Positions 6,042-13,513 of a stretch of 16,479 bases of DNA are shown here, in pieces. Position numbers and translations under genes: made by a program. Source of the stretch: Candidatus Saccharimonadota bacterium (GTDB lineage Bacteria > Patescibacteriota > Saccharimonadia > Saccharimonadales > Saccharimonadaceae); contig JAUMYE010000012.1 of assembly GCA_030528815.1 (NCBI GenBank), positions 1 to 16,479 of the forward strand. Reading direction: 5' to 3'. Each line of letters begins with the position of its first letter. Positions within the stretch are counted from its first letter, which is position 1. The notes under the pieces were generated by a model. The model ran no database searches. It worked only from the letters and a program-made list of their open reading frames with translations, and was not told the DNA's origin.

Positions 6042-7106
6042 TTGAGTTTACAAATTGGAATTGTTGGTCTTGCGAACGTTGGGAAAAGCTCGCTTTTTAA
6101 TGCTTTGACAAATGCTGGCGCATTGTCCGCGAACTATCCTTTTGCAACGATTGAGCCAAACACTGGTATTGTTGGTGTGCCAGACGAAAGATTGAATGTC
6201 TTAGCAAAAATGTATGGAGCGGCAAAAGTTGTTCCTGCGACGGTAGAATTTGTAGATATTGCTGGACTAATTGCTGGCGCTTCAAAGGGTGAAGGTCTTG
6301 GCAATAAGTTCCTTGCCAATATTCGCGAGTGTAAGGTTATTTGCCATGTCGTTCGCGTGTTTAAAGATAGCAACGTTACGCACGTTGCGGGCGGCCCAGA
6401 TCCAAAGCGTGATATTGAAACGGTAGAGCTAGAACTTGCTCTTGCTGATATCGAGACGCTAGAGAAGGCAATTCCAAAAATGCACAAAGACACAAAGAGT
6501 GGTGATAAGGATGCTATCAAGCGCGAAGCAAACGCCCAGAAAGTTTTGGATGAACTAAAGTCTGGCAAAACTCACGTTGCTCCAGTTGAAGGTTTGGAAC
6601 TTCTTAGCGCAAAGCCAGTGTTCTATATGTTCAATATGGACGAAGATGAGCTTGTCGACGAAGCAAAGAAGAAAGAGCTTGCCGATATGGTTGCTCCGCA
6701 GAAGTGCGTGTTTGTAAACGCTAAGCTTGAGGCCGAAATGGCAGACATGTCCGCAGAAGATAAGCAGGTATTCCTAGATTCTTATGGAATCAAGGAAGAT
6801 GGCTTAACTCAGCTAGTTCATGTTGCTTACGATACACTTGGCCTTCAGAGCTATCTTACTGCTGGTGATAAAGAATGCCGTGCATGGACAATTCCAAAGG
6901 GCGCTACTGCTCCACAAGCTGCAGGCGTAATTCATACGGATTTTGAACGTGGTTTCATTGCTGCAAATATTTGTAAATTTGATGATCTTGTAAAGCTCGG
7001 TTCGGAGAAGGCAGTTAAAGAAGCTGGTCTCATGCGTACGGAAGGTAAAGATTACGTTATGCAAGACGGCGACGTTGTAGAGTTTAAGTTTAACGTTTCT
7101 AAATAA
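6042..7106 (+). CDS. ychF: Ribosome-associated ATPase YchF (OLA1 family)
   Basis: The protein has 354 residues, close to the usual 363. The start is TTG, supported by GAAAGG upstream and by the conserved N-terminal start MSLQIGIVGL. The P-loop GLANVGKSSLFNALT (9-23) and switch region VDIAGLI.GASKGEGLGN are characteristic of the Obg-like YchF/OLA1 branch. The nucleotide-specificity motif is NMDE, replacing the NKxD of true GTPases and fitting ATP preference. A coiled central insert (about 120-190) and a C-terminal TGS domain ending in YVMQDGDVVEFKFNVSK complete the family layout. YchF binds ribosomes and has been linked to translation control and stress responses. It is transcribed alone between a promoter and a terminator. 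Confidence 0.97.
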   Translation: MSLQIGIVGLANVGKSSLFNALTNAGALSANYPFATIEPNTGIVGVPDERLNVLAKMYGAAKVVPATVEFVDIAGLIAGASKGEGLGNKFLANIRECKVICHVVRVFKDSNVTHVAGGPDPKRDIETVELELALADIETLEKAIPKMHKDTKSGDKDAIKREANAQKVLDELKSGKTHVAPVEGLELLSAKPVFYMFNMDEDELVDEAKKKELADMVAPQKCVFVNAKLEAEMADMSAEDKQVFLDSYGIKEDGLTQLVHVAYDTLGLQSYLTAGDKECRAWTIPKGATAPQAAGVIHTDFERGFIAANICKFDDLVKLGSEKAVKEAGLMRTEGKDYVMQDGDVVEFKFNVSK

Positions 7107-7120
7107 TATATAAATAAAAG

Positions 7121-7151
7121 GTCGCGTCCAAGGAAGAAGGGCGCGATTTTT
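7121..7151 (+). terminator. Rho-independent terminator of ychF
   Basis: TCGCGTCC (7122-7129) pairs with GGGCGCGA (7139-7146), one G-T pair, and is followed by TTTTT. Confidence 0.85.
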
Positions 7152-7183
7152 GTATAAAATGTTTGTGCTTAGGATTACGTTTA

Positions 7184-7192
7184 TGCTAATAT
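7184..7192 (+). promoter_or_regulatory. Extended -10 promoter of the pilus operon, leaderless
   Basis: TGC-TAATAT is followed by six bases and the ATG of pilM at 7199. An overlapping TATAAT (7190-7195) would be too close to the start codon. The arrangement matches those of the HAD gene at 3640 and tpiA at 15400. No -35 box or ribosome binding site is evident. Confidence 0.6.
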
Positions 7193-7198
7193 AATAGT

Positions 7199-8248
7199 AT
7201 GAGTCTAAGTTATGGTGTGGGTAGCTTCTTTGCACTAGATGTGGGCACAGATGCATTACGTATGGTCGAATTGACAAGCACTGGAAAGCAGGGCTGGTCT
7301 TTGTCGCACTTTGCGTATGTTCCTGTGAGCCGTCAGATTTTGCAAGATAGCAGTGACGCTGGTAAGCGTCGCCTCGGTGAAACGATTGCAAGCGCAGCCG
7401 AGCAAGCCGGAATTAAAACAAAGAAAATTGCTCTAGGTTTACCATCTAGCAAAACATTTACGACTATTATTGAGATTCCTACTCAGGACAATAAGTCGAT
7501 GGAAAAGATTATTCGCTATCATGCGGATCAATATATCCCAATGCCTATTGATGAGGCTACAGTGGATTATGTTATTTTGGGGCCAAGTCCAAATGATCCT
7601 CAAGTAACTGAAGTTTTGCTTTCATCGACCGCAACAAAGTACGCAGAAGAGAGAATGGAAGGTGTAGAAGCCTTTGGTTTTGATTTGATTGCAATGGAAC
7701 CAGATTCTGTAGCAATGTCTCGTGCTTTGACTCCTCCAGGCATCACTGATGCTAGGTTGATTATTGACTATGGTGAAGACTCAACGGATTTGACAGTCGT
7801 ATATAACGGCGCACCTCGTTTGGTTCGCTCGCTTCCTGGCGGCTTGTCTATTCTAACCCGCACTGTAGCAGGTTCTCTCAACGTAAAAGAGAGTCAAGCT
7901 AGACAGTTTATCTTGAAGTTTGGTCTTGCACAAGACAAACTTGATGGTCAGGTATTTAAAGCCCTTGATCAGCCACTAGAAAACTTTGCTGGTGAGCTTA
8001 CGAAGTCTGTAAACTTCTTCCGCGCAAAGTATCCAAATATCAATGTTGGTGGAATCCTTCTTTCTGGATTTGCAGGTATTATTCCATTCCTAGGTGAATA
8101 TATTGAAGCTAAGACTGGAATTGCAACATCTGAAGGTACTCCATGGCAGATGGTCCGTGTAACGCAACAGCAACAGCAGGCATTGTCTCAGGTTGCAGCT
8201 GAGTTTGCAGTAGCGATTGGCTTAGCGGAAAGGACAAATAGTAGATAA
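7199..8248 (+). CDS. pilM: Type IV pilus assembly protein PilM (actin-like ATPase)
   Basis: The protein has 349 residues and the actin/FtsA fold motifs of PilM. These are FFALDVGTDALRMVEL (phosphate-1 loop, 10-25), a strand-helix region KKIALGLPSSKTFTTIIEIP, and the second phosphate loop LIIDYGEDSTDLTVV (187-201). RLVRSLPGG follows, and a terminal GLA segment. PilM is cytoplasmic and binds the N-terminal tail of PilN, linking the ATPase to the membrane alignment complex. Here pilN starts one base after the pilM stop, in line with this pairing. It is the first gene of a five-gene operon. Members of this lineage are reported to use type IV pili for twitching and host contact; that role here is inferred from the family. 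Confidence 0.92.
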   Translation: MSLSYGVGSFFALDVGTDALRMVELTSTGKQGWSLSHFAYVPVSRQILQDSSDAGKRRLGETIASAAEQAGIKTKKIALGLPSSKTFTTIIEIPTQDNKSMEKIIRYHADQYIPMPIDEATVDYVILGPSPNDPQVTEVLLSSTATKYAEERMEGVEAFGFDLIAMEPDSVAMSRALTPPGITDARLIIDYGEDSTDLTVVYNGAPRLVRSLPGGLSILTRTVAGSLNVKESQARQFILKFGLAQDKLDGQVFKALDQPLENFAGELTKSVNFFRAKYPNINVGGILLSGFAGIIPFLGEYIEAKTGIATSEGTPWQMVRVTQQQQQALSQVAAEFAVAIGLAERTNSR

Positions 8249-8249
8249 T

Positions 8250-9461
8250 ATGTTTGAAATTAGTTTAGTTCCTGAAGTAAAAGCGAAATTGCTTCGCCAA
8301 GAAAAAATACGCAATCTAGTTATTATTTTGTGTATCTTCGTAGCAATCGGCTGCGGTGCAATTCTATTGATTTTGACAGGTATTATTAGCGGTCAGGGCA
8401 TCGCTCTTAATGCTAAGGATCATGAAATTGCTTGCCGCATTGGTGATGGCAGCGCACAAGATAAGAACTGCTCGAAGTTCGGTACAGCTATCATGAAGAC
8501 TGATAACATTGACGAAATGCTTTCAGTTCAAAACCAGATGAACAACATCGGTACATTGAATGCGAACAAGGTTAAGTTCTCTCGCATTTTCCCAATGCTA
8601 AGTGTTCTTTTGATTAATAATAACGGTTATTCGATTAAGGCTTCTGAGGTAAATCTAGACTTTGCAAGCCAGACAATCACCTTCGATGCTGTCGGTTATT
8701 CTGAAAGCCGTGTTTACTCAAACTCCCTAGCCGCTTTCAAAGCTAGCGCTAATACATCTTACTTCGATTATGGTGATTATATCGGTGTCGATGAAAACCA
8801 GAACGAGTTCACGATTCCTAGCTTCTGTATTACCGAGCTAAAGAGTGCAGTTAATGGCTACCTCTATGGTATCTATCATCGCTATACTCCAGGCTGCGAA
8901 GCAGACATGATAAGTAAGACAGACGACAAGAAGGACGAAGACGAGGATTCAACTAAAGACGAATCTGAAAAGAAAGTGGTCCATTCTCCTAAGGATGTGT
9001 TCATTCGCCGCACATACAAGTCTGTAGATGATATGAGCGATTACAAGAACGGCAATAAGAAAGAAGATGAGAATAAACTTCTTGCCAAGGCTAACGAAGT
9101 TGCTAAGACTCAGGGTTTGATCTCTGCTGATATCGAAGCTGCTCCAACTGGCTTCTACTTCTCAAGTAGCTGCGTCCAGTACGATGGTGATGGTGACTTT
9201 AGCGAGGAAGCTACTCGCAATCAGTGCCCAATTTCGCCAGCTGGTATTGAAGCATCTGACTTCGGTTATGGTCGCGATGAAGCAAATAATCCAGTATTTA
9301 GCTTCTCAGTTACGATTCCATACTCGAAAGAGATTTTCGCTCAGTCGAGCCATCATGTTGTATTCAATGGCCCAACACGCAAGAACGTAACTCCAAGCTA
9401 CAAACAGTTTGATGATATGTTCGCAAAACCGGCTAAAGATGTCGTGAAGGAGGACGAATAA
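8250..9461 (+). CDS. PilN-like type IV pilus alignment protein, unusually long
   Basis: The protein has 403 residues, roughly twice the usual PilN length of about 180-200. The N-terminus MFEISLVPEVKAKLLRQEK fits the short PilM-binding tail of PilN (compare INLLP). One membrane helix follows (22-46), and the rest should lie outside the membrane. That part has two globular-looking regions split by a very acidic linker of Asp, Glu and Lys (about 224-243). It carries six cysteines (62, 74, 193, 216, 308, 326) that could pair. Assignment rests on gene order and the N-terminal pattern; the C-terminal half is not recognised. The stop overlaps the next start as TAATG, with AAGGAGG at 9447-9453, so translation is coupled. 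Confidence 0.75.
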   Translation: MFEISLVPEVKAKLLRQEKIRNLVIILCIFVAIGCGAILLILTGIISGQGIALNAKDHEIACRIGDGSAQDKNCSKFGTAIMKTDNIDEMLSVQNQMNNIGTLNANKVKFSRIFPMLSVLLINNNGYSIKASEVNLDFASQTITFDAVGYSESRVYSNSLAAFKASANTSYFDYGDYIGVDENQNEFTIPSFCITELKSAVNGYLYGIYHRYTPGCEADMISKTDDKKDEDEDSTKDESEKKVVHSPKDVFIRRTYKSVDDMSDYKNGNKKEDENKLLAKANEVAKTQGLISADIEAAPTGFYFSSSCVQYDGDGDFSEEATRNQCPISPAGIEASDFGYGRDEANNPVFSFSVTIPYSKEIFAQSSHHVVFNGPTRKNVTPSYKQFDDMFAKPAKDVVKEDE

Positions 9462-10342
9462 TGGCAAAACCACATAGTTCTGCGGATAGTGAAGGTGCAT
9501 CCGTATTAAAGCGCATCAAAATCACACGCGCACAAAAGATCATGTTTGGTTTCGTGTGTGGTGCTTCCATTGTCTTTGGTGTCACTTTAGTCCTAAGTAT
9601 TTATTTGATTAGAACAATTTCTTTCAATGCTAAGGTCGATAGTCAGAAGGGTATGGTCATCAATGCATTAAAGAAAGATCAAAGCAATCTTAATCAACTT
9701 GCTGCATCCATCGATAATCTTTCAGAAAACGAGTATCTCGAAGTTGTCGCAAAGGAAAGAAAGAACGAACTTTATAACTGTTCTGACTATGTAGATAAGA
9801 AGTCCTTTAGTGATGGTGAAGAGATCAGCGCTGAAGATATTGAAAAGATGAACGCTTGTTCTTCGCTTCGTGTTATCGCTGAGGCTATGCCGACAGTTTC
9901 TTCGAACGTTTCGAGTCAGGATATCGCAATTGCGACTTATGCTCAGCTTGAGAAGATCCTTGATGTAGCAAACGTTCGTGGTAATACTAGCGACGATGAT
10001 GGCATCATGAGTGTTGATGAATCCGGTACGAGTGACTTTACAGATACTGCTAAGCAAGGTGTAACTGTTCAGCCGGTAAGTACTCTTGAAGCTAGTGTTA
10101 ACCTTGAAGATGGTTCTGCTCAGATTTATAGCTTCATGGAGACAGTCGACCGTTCAATTCGTAACTTCGATCTCCAGAGTGCAACTCTTGAGCTTGGTGA
10201 TTCGATGAAGTTTACTGGTAGCTACTATACCTATTACACAAACCCTGTGACTCTTGAAGTTAAGAAACGTGTAATTTGCGCAGACAAGTCTAGTGAGGCT
10301 TGTAAGAAAAAGGGTGGCGACAAGAGCCTAAAGAGTAAATAG
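9461..10342 (+). CDS. PilO-like type IV pilus alignment protein
   Basis: The protein has 293 residues. A basic cytoplasmic N-terminus (1-27) precedes one membrane helix (about 28-52). A helical stretch (55-105) is typical of the coiled region of PilO. A C-terminal domain with VSTLEASVNLEDGSAQIYSFMETVDRSIRNF resembles the ferredoxin-like fold in which PilO proteins dimerise. It is longer than usual for PilO (about 200) because of a Ser/Asp-rich insert (175-196). Four cysteines outside the membrane sit in two close pairs (107/133 and 273/281). Position directly after the PilN-like gene supports the call, since PilN and PilO form a heterodimer. Confidence 0.75.
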   Translation: MAKPHSSADSEGASVLKRIKITRAQKIMFGFVCGASIVFGVTLVLSIYLIRTISFNAKVDSQKGMVINALKKDQSNLNQLAASIDNLSENEYLEVVAKERKNELYNCSDYVDKKSFSDGEEISAEDIEKMNACSSLRVIAEAMPTVSSNVSSQDIAIATYAQLEKILDVANVRGNTSDDDGIMSVDESGTSDFTDTAKQGVTVQPVSTLEASVNLEDGSAQIYSFMETVDRSIRNFDLQSATLELGDSMKFTGSYYTYYTNPVTLEVKKRVICADKSSEACKKKGGDKSLKSK

Positions 10343-10360
10343 CGATAAGAAAGGAAATAA

Positions 10361-10762
10361 ATGAAGAGTACAGATATAGCATTGATTATCCTAATCGCTG
10401 CAATTTCAATTGGCATTTCTTTCTGGGTTGCTAATGCTGTCCTTGGTGACCCAGCAGAATCTGTTGCCGAAGTCAGCTATATTGACGATATCGGTGGCAT
10501 TGTTGCTGATCCGGATCCAGAAACCTTTAATACCTTTGCATTGAATCCAACAACAGATGTTGTTGTTGGTTGCGATGCAGGCCAGACATGGGTTTCTATT
10601 CGCTGCGTTGATAACGATAAGATTATCTATGACAAGAACGGTAACATCGATGTTGATGCAACGAATGCTAACTACGATCCAAATGCTCCAAAGGAAGAAG
10701 AACAAACTCCAGAAGAGAATCCAGAAAATCCAGAAGACGAAAATATTAACGAGGGCTTTTAG
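10361..10762 (+). CDS. Small membrane-anchored acidic protein of the pilus operon
   Basis: The protein has 133 residues and one N-terminal membrane helix (7-28). A short extracytoplasmic domain follows with two cysteines (71 and 82) flanking GQTWVSIR, then a C-terminal tail rich in Glu, Pro and Asn (108-131). I recognise no family. Its place between PilO-like and PilB genes suggests a pilus accessory protein, perhaps a functional stand-in for the PilP lipoprotein, but it has no lipobox. An AAGGAAA ribosome binding site precedes the ATG. The pairing of its cysteines parallels that of the PilN- and PilO-like proteins. Confidence 0.7.
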   Translation: MKSTDIALIILIAAISIGISFWVANAVLGDPAESVAEVSYIDDIGGIVADPDPETFNTFALNPTTDVVVGCDAGQTWVSIRCVDNDKIIYDKNGNIDVDATNANYDPNAPKEEEQTPEENPENPEDENINEGF

Positions 10763-10768
10763 TTTCCG

Positions 10769-10784
10769 CGAGCTTTATAGCTCG
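10769..10784 (+). other. Intra-operon hairpin before pilB
   Basis: CGAGCT (10769-10774) and AGCTCG (10779-10784) form a 6-bp stem around TTAT, in the 42-nt gap before the pilB start. There is no T run, so it is not a normal terminator. It might be a processing or stability element setting the ratio of ATPase to membrane subunits; this is inference. Confidence 0.45.
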
Positions 10785-10804
10785 AAATAATCCAAAAGAA
10801 AAAT

Positions 10805-12562
10805 ATGTTACTGACTAAGGAACAACAAGACAAAATTGTCGATATATTGATTGACTATGGCTTGGTAGATATTAATGCTGCCAAGAAGGTTTATGCTGAA
10901 GTAATTAAAAGCGGTCAGCCAATTTTGGCAGCTTTGAAAGCTAAGGGCGTTGCAACCGATGACTGTATTCAGCATGCTACGGCAATTGTCATTGATTCTC
11001 CTTATGTTGATCTTAGAAACCTTCGCTTTGATAAAGATTCGCTCTTAAGAATTCCTCAGAATATCGCTCAGCAATCTCGCGTAGTACCGCTGAATGTTAA
11101 GGATGGACAGCTTTTTGTTGCTGTTCTTGATCCTTCAAACATTCAGCGCATTGATTACATTACTACACTTGTGAAGATGCCGGTTAAGGTTGTAATGACC
11201 TCTGATGCTGGTATCGATAATGCGTTATTGCAATATGTAGCCGACCTTAAGGATGTTAACCGTGCGGCCGCGAACGAGGAAAAGGAAGCGAAGAGTCATA
11301 GTGGTGATGCTCAGACGATTACTCAGGACTCGCCAATTTCTAAGGCGCTTTCTTCGATTTTGGATTATGCTGCAAAATCTAAGGCTTCGGATATTCACAT
11401 TGAGCCTCTAGAGAAATCTTTGGTTATTCGTTGTCGTATCGATGGCGTTCTTCGTAAGGTTATGGAGCTGCCAAAATCTATTGAGCCAGCTCTAGTTAGC
11501 CGTATTAAGATTATGTCTCGTCTAAAAATTGACGAACACCGTACGCCTCAGGACGGCCAGTTTACTGTTATTGTGAACGATAACGAAATCGACCTTCGTA
11601 TTGCTATCTCTCCAGTTGTTTGGGGTGAGCAAGTCGTTATTCGTCTTTTGGATAAGACAGGTACGGCTATGGAAGTAGAGAAGATGGGTATGACGGGCCG
11701 TGCGCTTCGTGATGTTCTTGAAGGCATTTCTAAGCCAAATGGTATGATTTTGACTTCTGGTCCTACAGGTTCTGGTAAGTCTACTACGCTTTATGCTTTG
11801 GTTCAGAAGATTAAGAATGAAGCAATTAATATCGTTACGCTCGAGGATCCAGTAGAGTACAAGATGGACGGCGTAAACCAGATTCAGGTGAATCTTGATG
11901 CTGGTTTGACGTTTGCTTCAGGTCTACGTTCCATCTTGCGTCAGGACCCTGACGTTGTTCTCGTAGGTGAGATTCGCGATGCCGAAACTGCTGGTCTTGC
12001 TGTTCAGGCAGCTTTGACTGGTCACTTGGTGTTCTCAACATTGCACACGAACTCTGCAGCAGGTATCTTGCCTCGTCTTCTTGATATGGGCATCGAGCCA
12101 TTCCTTATTGCTTCGACTTTGAATACGGTTATTGGTCAGCGTCTAGTTCGCCGCGTCGCTGAACGTCATGACAGCTATCGCTCAAGCGAGATGCAGACCC
12201 AGGAGATTAATAGTGCTATTGGCCAGTTGCTTCCAAATGCGGCTGCGGCGGTCGGTCCGGTTAGCGATGATCTTGGTTATACGAATTTGCCAATTGCTAA
12301 CAGTCAGGGCTACACGCTCGTGAAGGGTGTAGATTCCGATGAGGCTCCTGGTGGCTTCAAGGGTCGTGCTGGTATTTATGAGACGATTACGGTTGATGAA
12401 GATATTCAGAAGTTAATCATTGCGCATGCTACATCTGCAGACATCATGAATGTCGCAAAGATGAAGGGTACGGTAACGATGCGCCAAGATGGTTTCTTGA
12501 AAGCTTTGAATGGTATTACAACGCTAGACGAAGTTAACCGCGTGGCAAGTGACTTGGCTTAA
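10805..12562 (+). CDS. pilB: Type IV pilus assembly ATPase PilB/GspE family
   Basis: The protein has 585 residues. The N-terminal part (1-150) fits the MshEN/GspE-N module, including FVAVLDPSN. The core motor has the Asp box SDIHIEP (195-201), Walker A GPTGSGKST (319-327), Walker B region VVLVGEIRDAET (385-396) and His box GHLVFSTLHTN (406-416). It powers pilin polymerisation from the cytoplasmic face and is last in the PilM-N-O operon. Retraction ATPases (PilT) lack the long N-terminal module, so PilB is preferred. Between residues 450 and 516, where PilB/GspE proteins normally carry a tetracysteine zinc finger, there is no cysteine. The region is instead a Ser/Ala/Asn-rich stretch, while the following GFKGRAGIYE is kept. 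The ribosome binding site is weak. Confidence 0.94.
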   Translation: MLLTKEQQDKIVDILIDYGLVDINAAKKVYAEVIKSGQPILAALKAKGVATDDCIQHATAIVIDSPYVDLRNLRFDKDSLLRIPQNIAQQSRVVPLNVKDGQLFVAVLDPSNIQRIDYITTLVKMPVKVVMTSDAGIDNALLQYVADLKDVNRAAANEEKEAKSHSGDAQTITQDSPISKALSSILDYAAKSKASDIHIEPLEKSLVIRCRIDGVLRKVMELPKSIEPALVSRIKIMSRLKIDEHRTPQDGQFTVIVNDNEIDLRIAISPVVWGEQVVIRLLDKTGTAMEVEKMGMTGRALRDVLEGISKPNGMILTSGPTGSGKSTTLYALVQKIKNEAINIVTLEDPVEYKMDGVNQIQVNLDAGLTFASGLRSILRQDPDVVLVGEIRDAETAGLAVQAALTGHLVFSTLHTNSAAGILPRLLDMGIEPFLIASTLNTVIGQRLVRRVAERHDSYRSSEMQTQEINSAIGQLLPNAAAAVGPVSDDLGYTNLPIANSQGYTLVKGVDSDEAPGGFKGRAGIYETITVDEDIQKLIIAHATSADIMNVAKMKGTVTMRQDGFLKALNGITTLDEVNRVASDLA

Positions 12563-12567
12563 AAAGG

Positions 12568-12604
12568 ATAAACCCTCGGAGATATTACCGAGGGTTTATT
12601 TTTT
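12568..12604. terminator. Strong terminator at the end of the pilus operon
   Basis: A 12-bp perfect stem, ATAAACCCTCGG (12568-12579) with CCGAGGGTTTAT (12588-12599), is followed by TTTTTT. The opposite side also runs into T residues on the - strand, so it can serve the convergent gene ending at 12613. Confidence 0.93.
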
Positions 12605-12612
12605 GCGGATGT

Positions 12613-13200
12613 TTAGTATATTACGTTTCTGTAATGGCCGGAATCTCTGAGACTAAGATCTGTGTCGGTGCGTCCCGAGTAGTCATGTTGGAGATTGAGA
12701 TAAGCTTCGTTTGCTAGATTATCGTCGGTATCTCCGATGGCATACCAGTAATAATCTGCATAATCGTTACCGAGGTAGCGCTGAATGCAGATGGCGATAT
12801 TTCTGGTCTCTGCAGGATGAATGAAACTCAGATAGAGTCCACGTCCGCAGCATTTTGTGCCTGCGGCTCGCATCGAAGCTTCGAAGGTTGAGATTCCGTA
12901 GCGAGATTCTGTTTCGAGGATGTCGATACTAAAATCTGTTGGCGGTGCTTTGATGATTCTAAAACTATTGTTCGAGCATTTAGTGAGTTTTAGATCAGGG
13001 AAGAAGGCCATGACTTTTGCTTCTTGGGCTGCTTTGACAAATGCAGAATCGGCAAGAATATAGTCGTCGCGGGGTAGTTCCGAATTGCCGGGGTTTCTCC
13101 ATGAAATCACGGACGCATTGTCCGAGAAAGAATTGTTTGCATCTCGGTTGAGATGCGGACTAATGCTTCGGCCGAGGTTAGGTCCATACGCAAGTAACAT
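12613..13200 (-). CDS. Orphan protein of 195 residues
   Basis: The frame is open further upstream to 13461, but I place the start at the ATG 13200. It has an AAAGGAAG ribosome binding site, and a near-consensus promoter lies between it and the upstream ATGs. The upstream part of the frame runs through palindromic non-coding DNA. I do not recognise the protein. It has no membrane segment, has a cysteine pair (117, 118) in KCCGRGLYLSF, and ends with a YAIGDTDDNLANEAY segment. That segment resembles motif IV of HAD phosphatases (GDxxxD), but no motif I (DxDxT) is visible, so I do not call it HAD. Promoter strength and a leader block shared with the 95-residue orphan at 5064-5351 suggest the two are expressed alike. 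Confidence 0.65.
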   Translation of the reverse strand: MLLAYGPNLGRSISPHLNRDANNSFSDNASVISWRNPGNSELPRDDYILADSAFVKAAQEAKVMAFFPDLKLTKCSNNSFRIIKAPPTDFSIDILETESRYGISTFEASMRAAGTKCCGRGLYLSFIHPAETRNIAICIQRYLGNDYADYYWYAIGDTDDNLANEAYLNLQHDYSGRTDTDLSLRDSGHYRNVIY

Positions 13201-13236
13201 AGAAAACACTTCCTTTCTAAGACAAAGAACTAACAG

Positions 13237-13252
13237 CCTCTTGCGCAAAAGG
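13237..13252. repeat. 16-bp palindrome in the leader of the 195-residue orphan gene
   Basis: CCTCTTGCGCAAAAGG is an inverted repeat with one mismatched pair, centred on TTGCGCAA. The same 8-bp core forms the palindrome at 1410-1419. It lies just downstream of the predicted transcription start. It could therefore be an operator or an RNA hairpin. Confidence 0.5.
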
Positions 13253-13267
13253 ATGTCGTTAAGTTGA

Positions 13268-13295
13268 ATTATATAAGAAAATGGAGATTTGTCAA
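13268..13295 (-). promoter_or_regulatory. Near-consensus promoter of the 195-residue orphan gene
   Basis: Read on the - strand: TTGACA, 16-bp spacer, TATAAT, both hexamers perfect. Transcription would begin near 13261, giving a leader of about 60 nt. Confidence 0.85.
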
Positions 13296-13326
13296 GAAGG
13301 AGGAGTGATTGAGAGAGCGCTTGAAA

Positions 13327-13464
13327 GTGCGGGTTGAGAGAGAGCGCATCGCTTCGCGATGCTTGCATTGATCGTCGCCTCAGAAAAGCCGAAATGCGTG
13401 GCATTTCTTTGTTTTCTCTCGGCTCCTCCAAAGCGCGAACTACGTTCGCATCTCTCATCAACCC
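13327..13464. repeat. Palindromic element with direct and inverted copies of the tRNA-Gly 3' end
   Basis: This is the core of the roughly 310-base gene-free stretch between the orphan gene and tRNA-Gly. A 16-bp sequence at 13327-13342 (GTGCGGGTTGAGAGAG) is identical to 13514-13529, inside the acceptor and T-arm of tRNA-Gly. An inverted copy with a 3-nt bulge closes the element at 13451-13464 (TCTCTCATCAACCC). Between these lie three perfect hairpins with 3-nt loops: GCATCGC/GCGATGC (13346-13362), GAAATGC/GCATTTC (13391-13407) and GCGAAC/GTTCGC (13435-13449). There is also an AGCC/GGCT helix (13387-13390 with 13421-13424) around the second. A further degenerate copy of the repeat is at 13307-13320. 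It may be a MITE-like or REP-like element or a structured RNA. No transposase and no clear target duplication are seen. Confidence 0.6.
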
Positions 13465-13469
13465 AGTAG

Positions 13470-13513
13470 CAGAAAATAAAATAACGACCTAATGGTCGTT
13501 CTTTTATTTTCTG
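13470..13513. terminator. Terminator of the tRNA-His/tRNA-Gly transcript
   Basis: A very long inverted repeat pairs CAGAAAATAAAA (13470-13481) with TTTTATTTTCTG (13502-13513). It encloses AACGACC (13483-13489) and GGTCGTT (13494-13500) around TAAT. On the - strand it begins at the tRNA-Gly CCA end and the descending arm gives the T-rich tail. Confidence 0.85.

Noticed and set aside
6813..7391. 192-residue - strand frame across the ychF/pilM boundary
   Set aside because: It runs antisense through two clear genes and the ychF terminator.
12613..13200. HAD phosphatase assignment from the GDTDDN segment
   Set aside because: No nucleophile motif (DxDxT) or lysine motif is visible, so one motif is not enough.
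13201..13461. N-terminal extension of the 195-residue orphan protein to an ATG at 13461 (282 residues)
   Set aside because: The extension translates through palindromic repeats and across a near-consensus promoter; the ATG at 13200 has a ribosome binding site.
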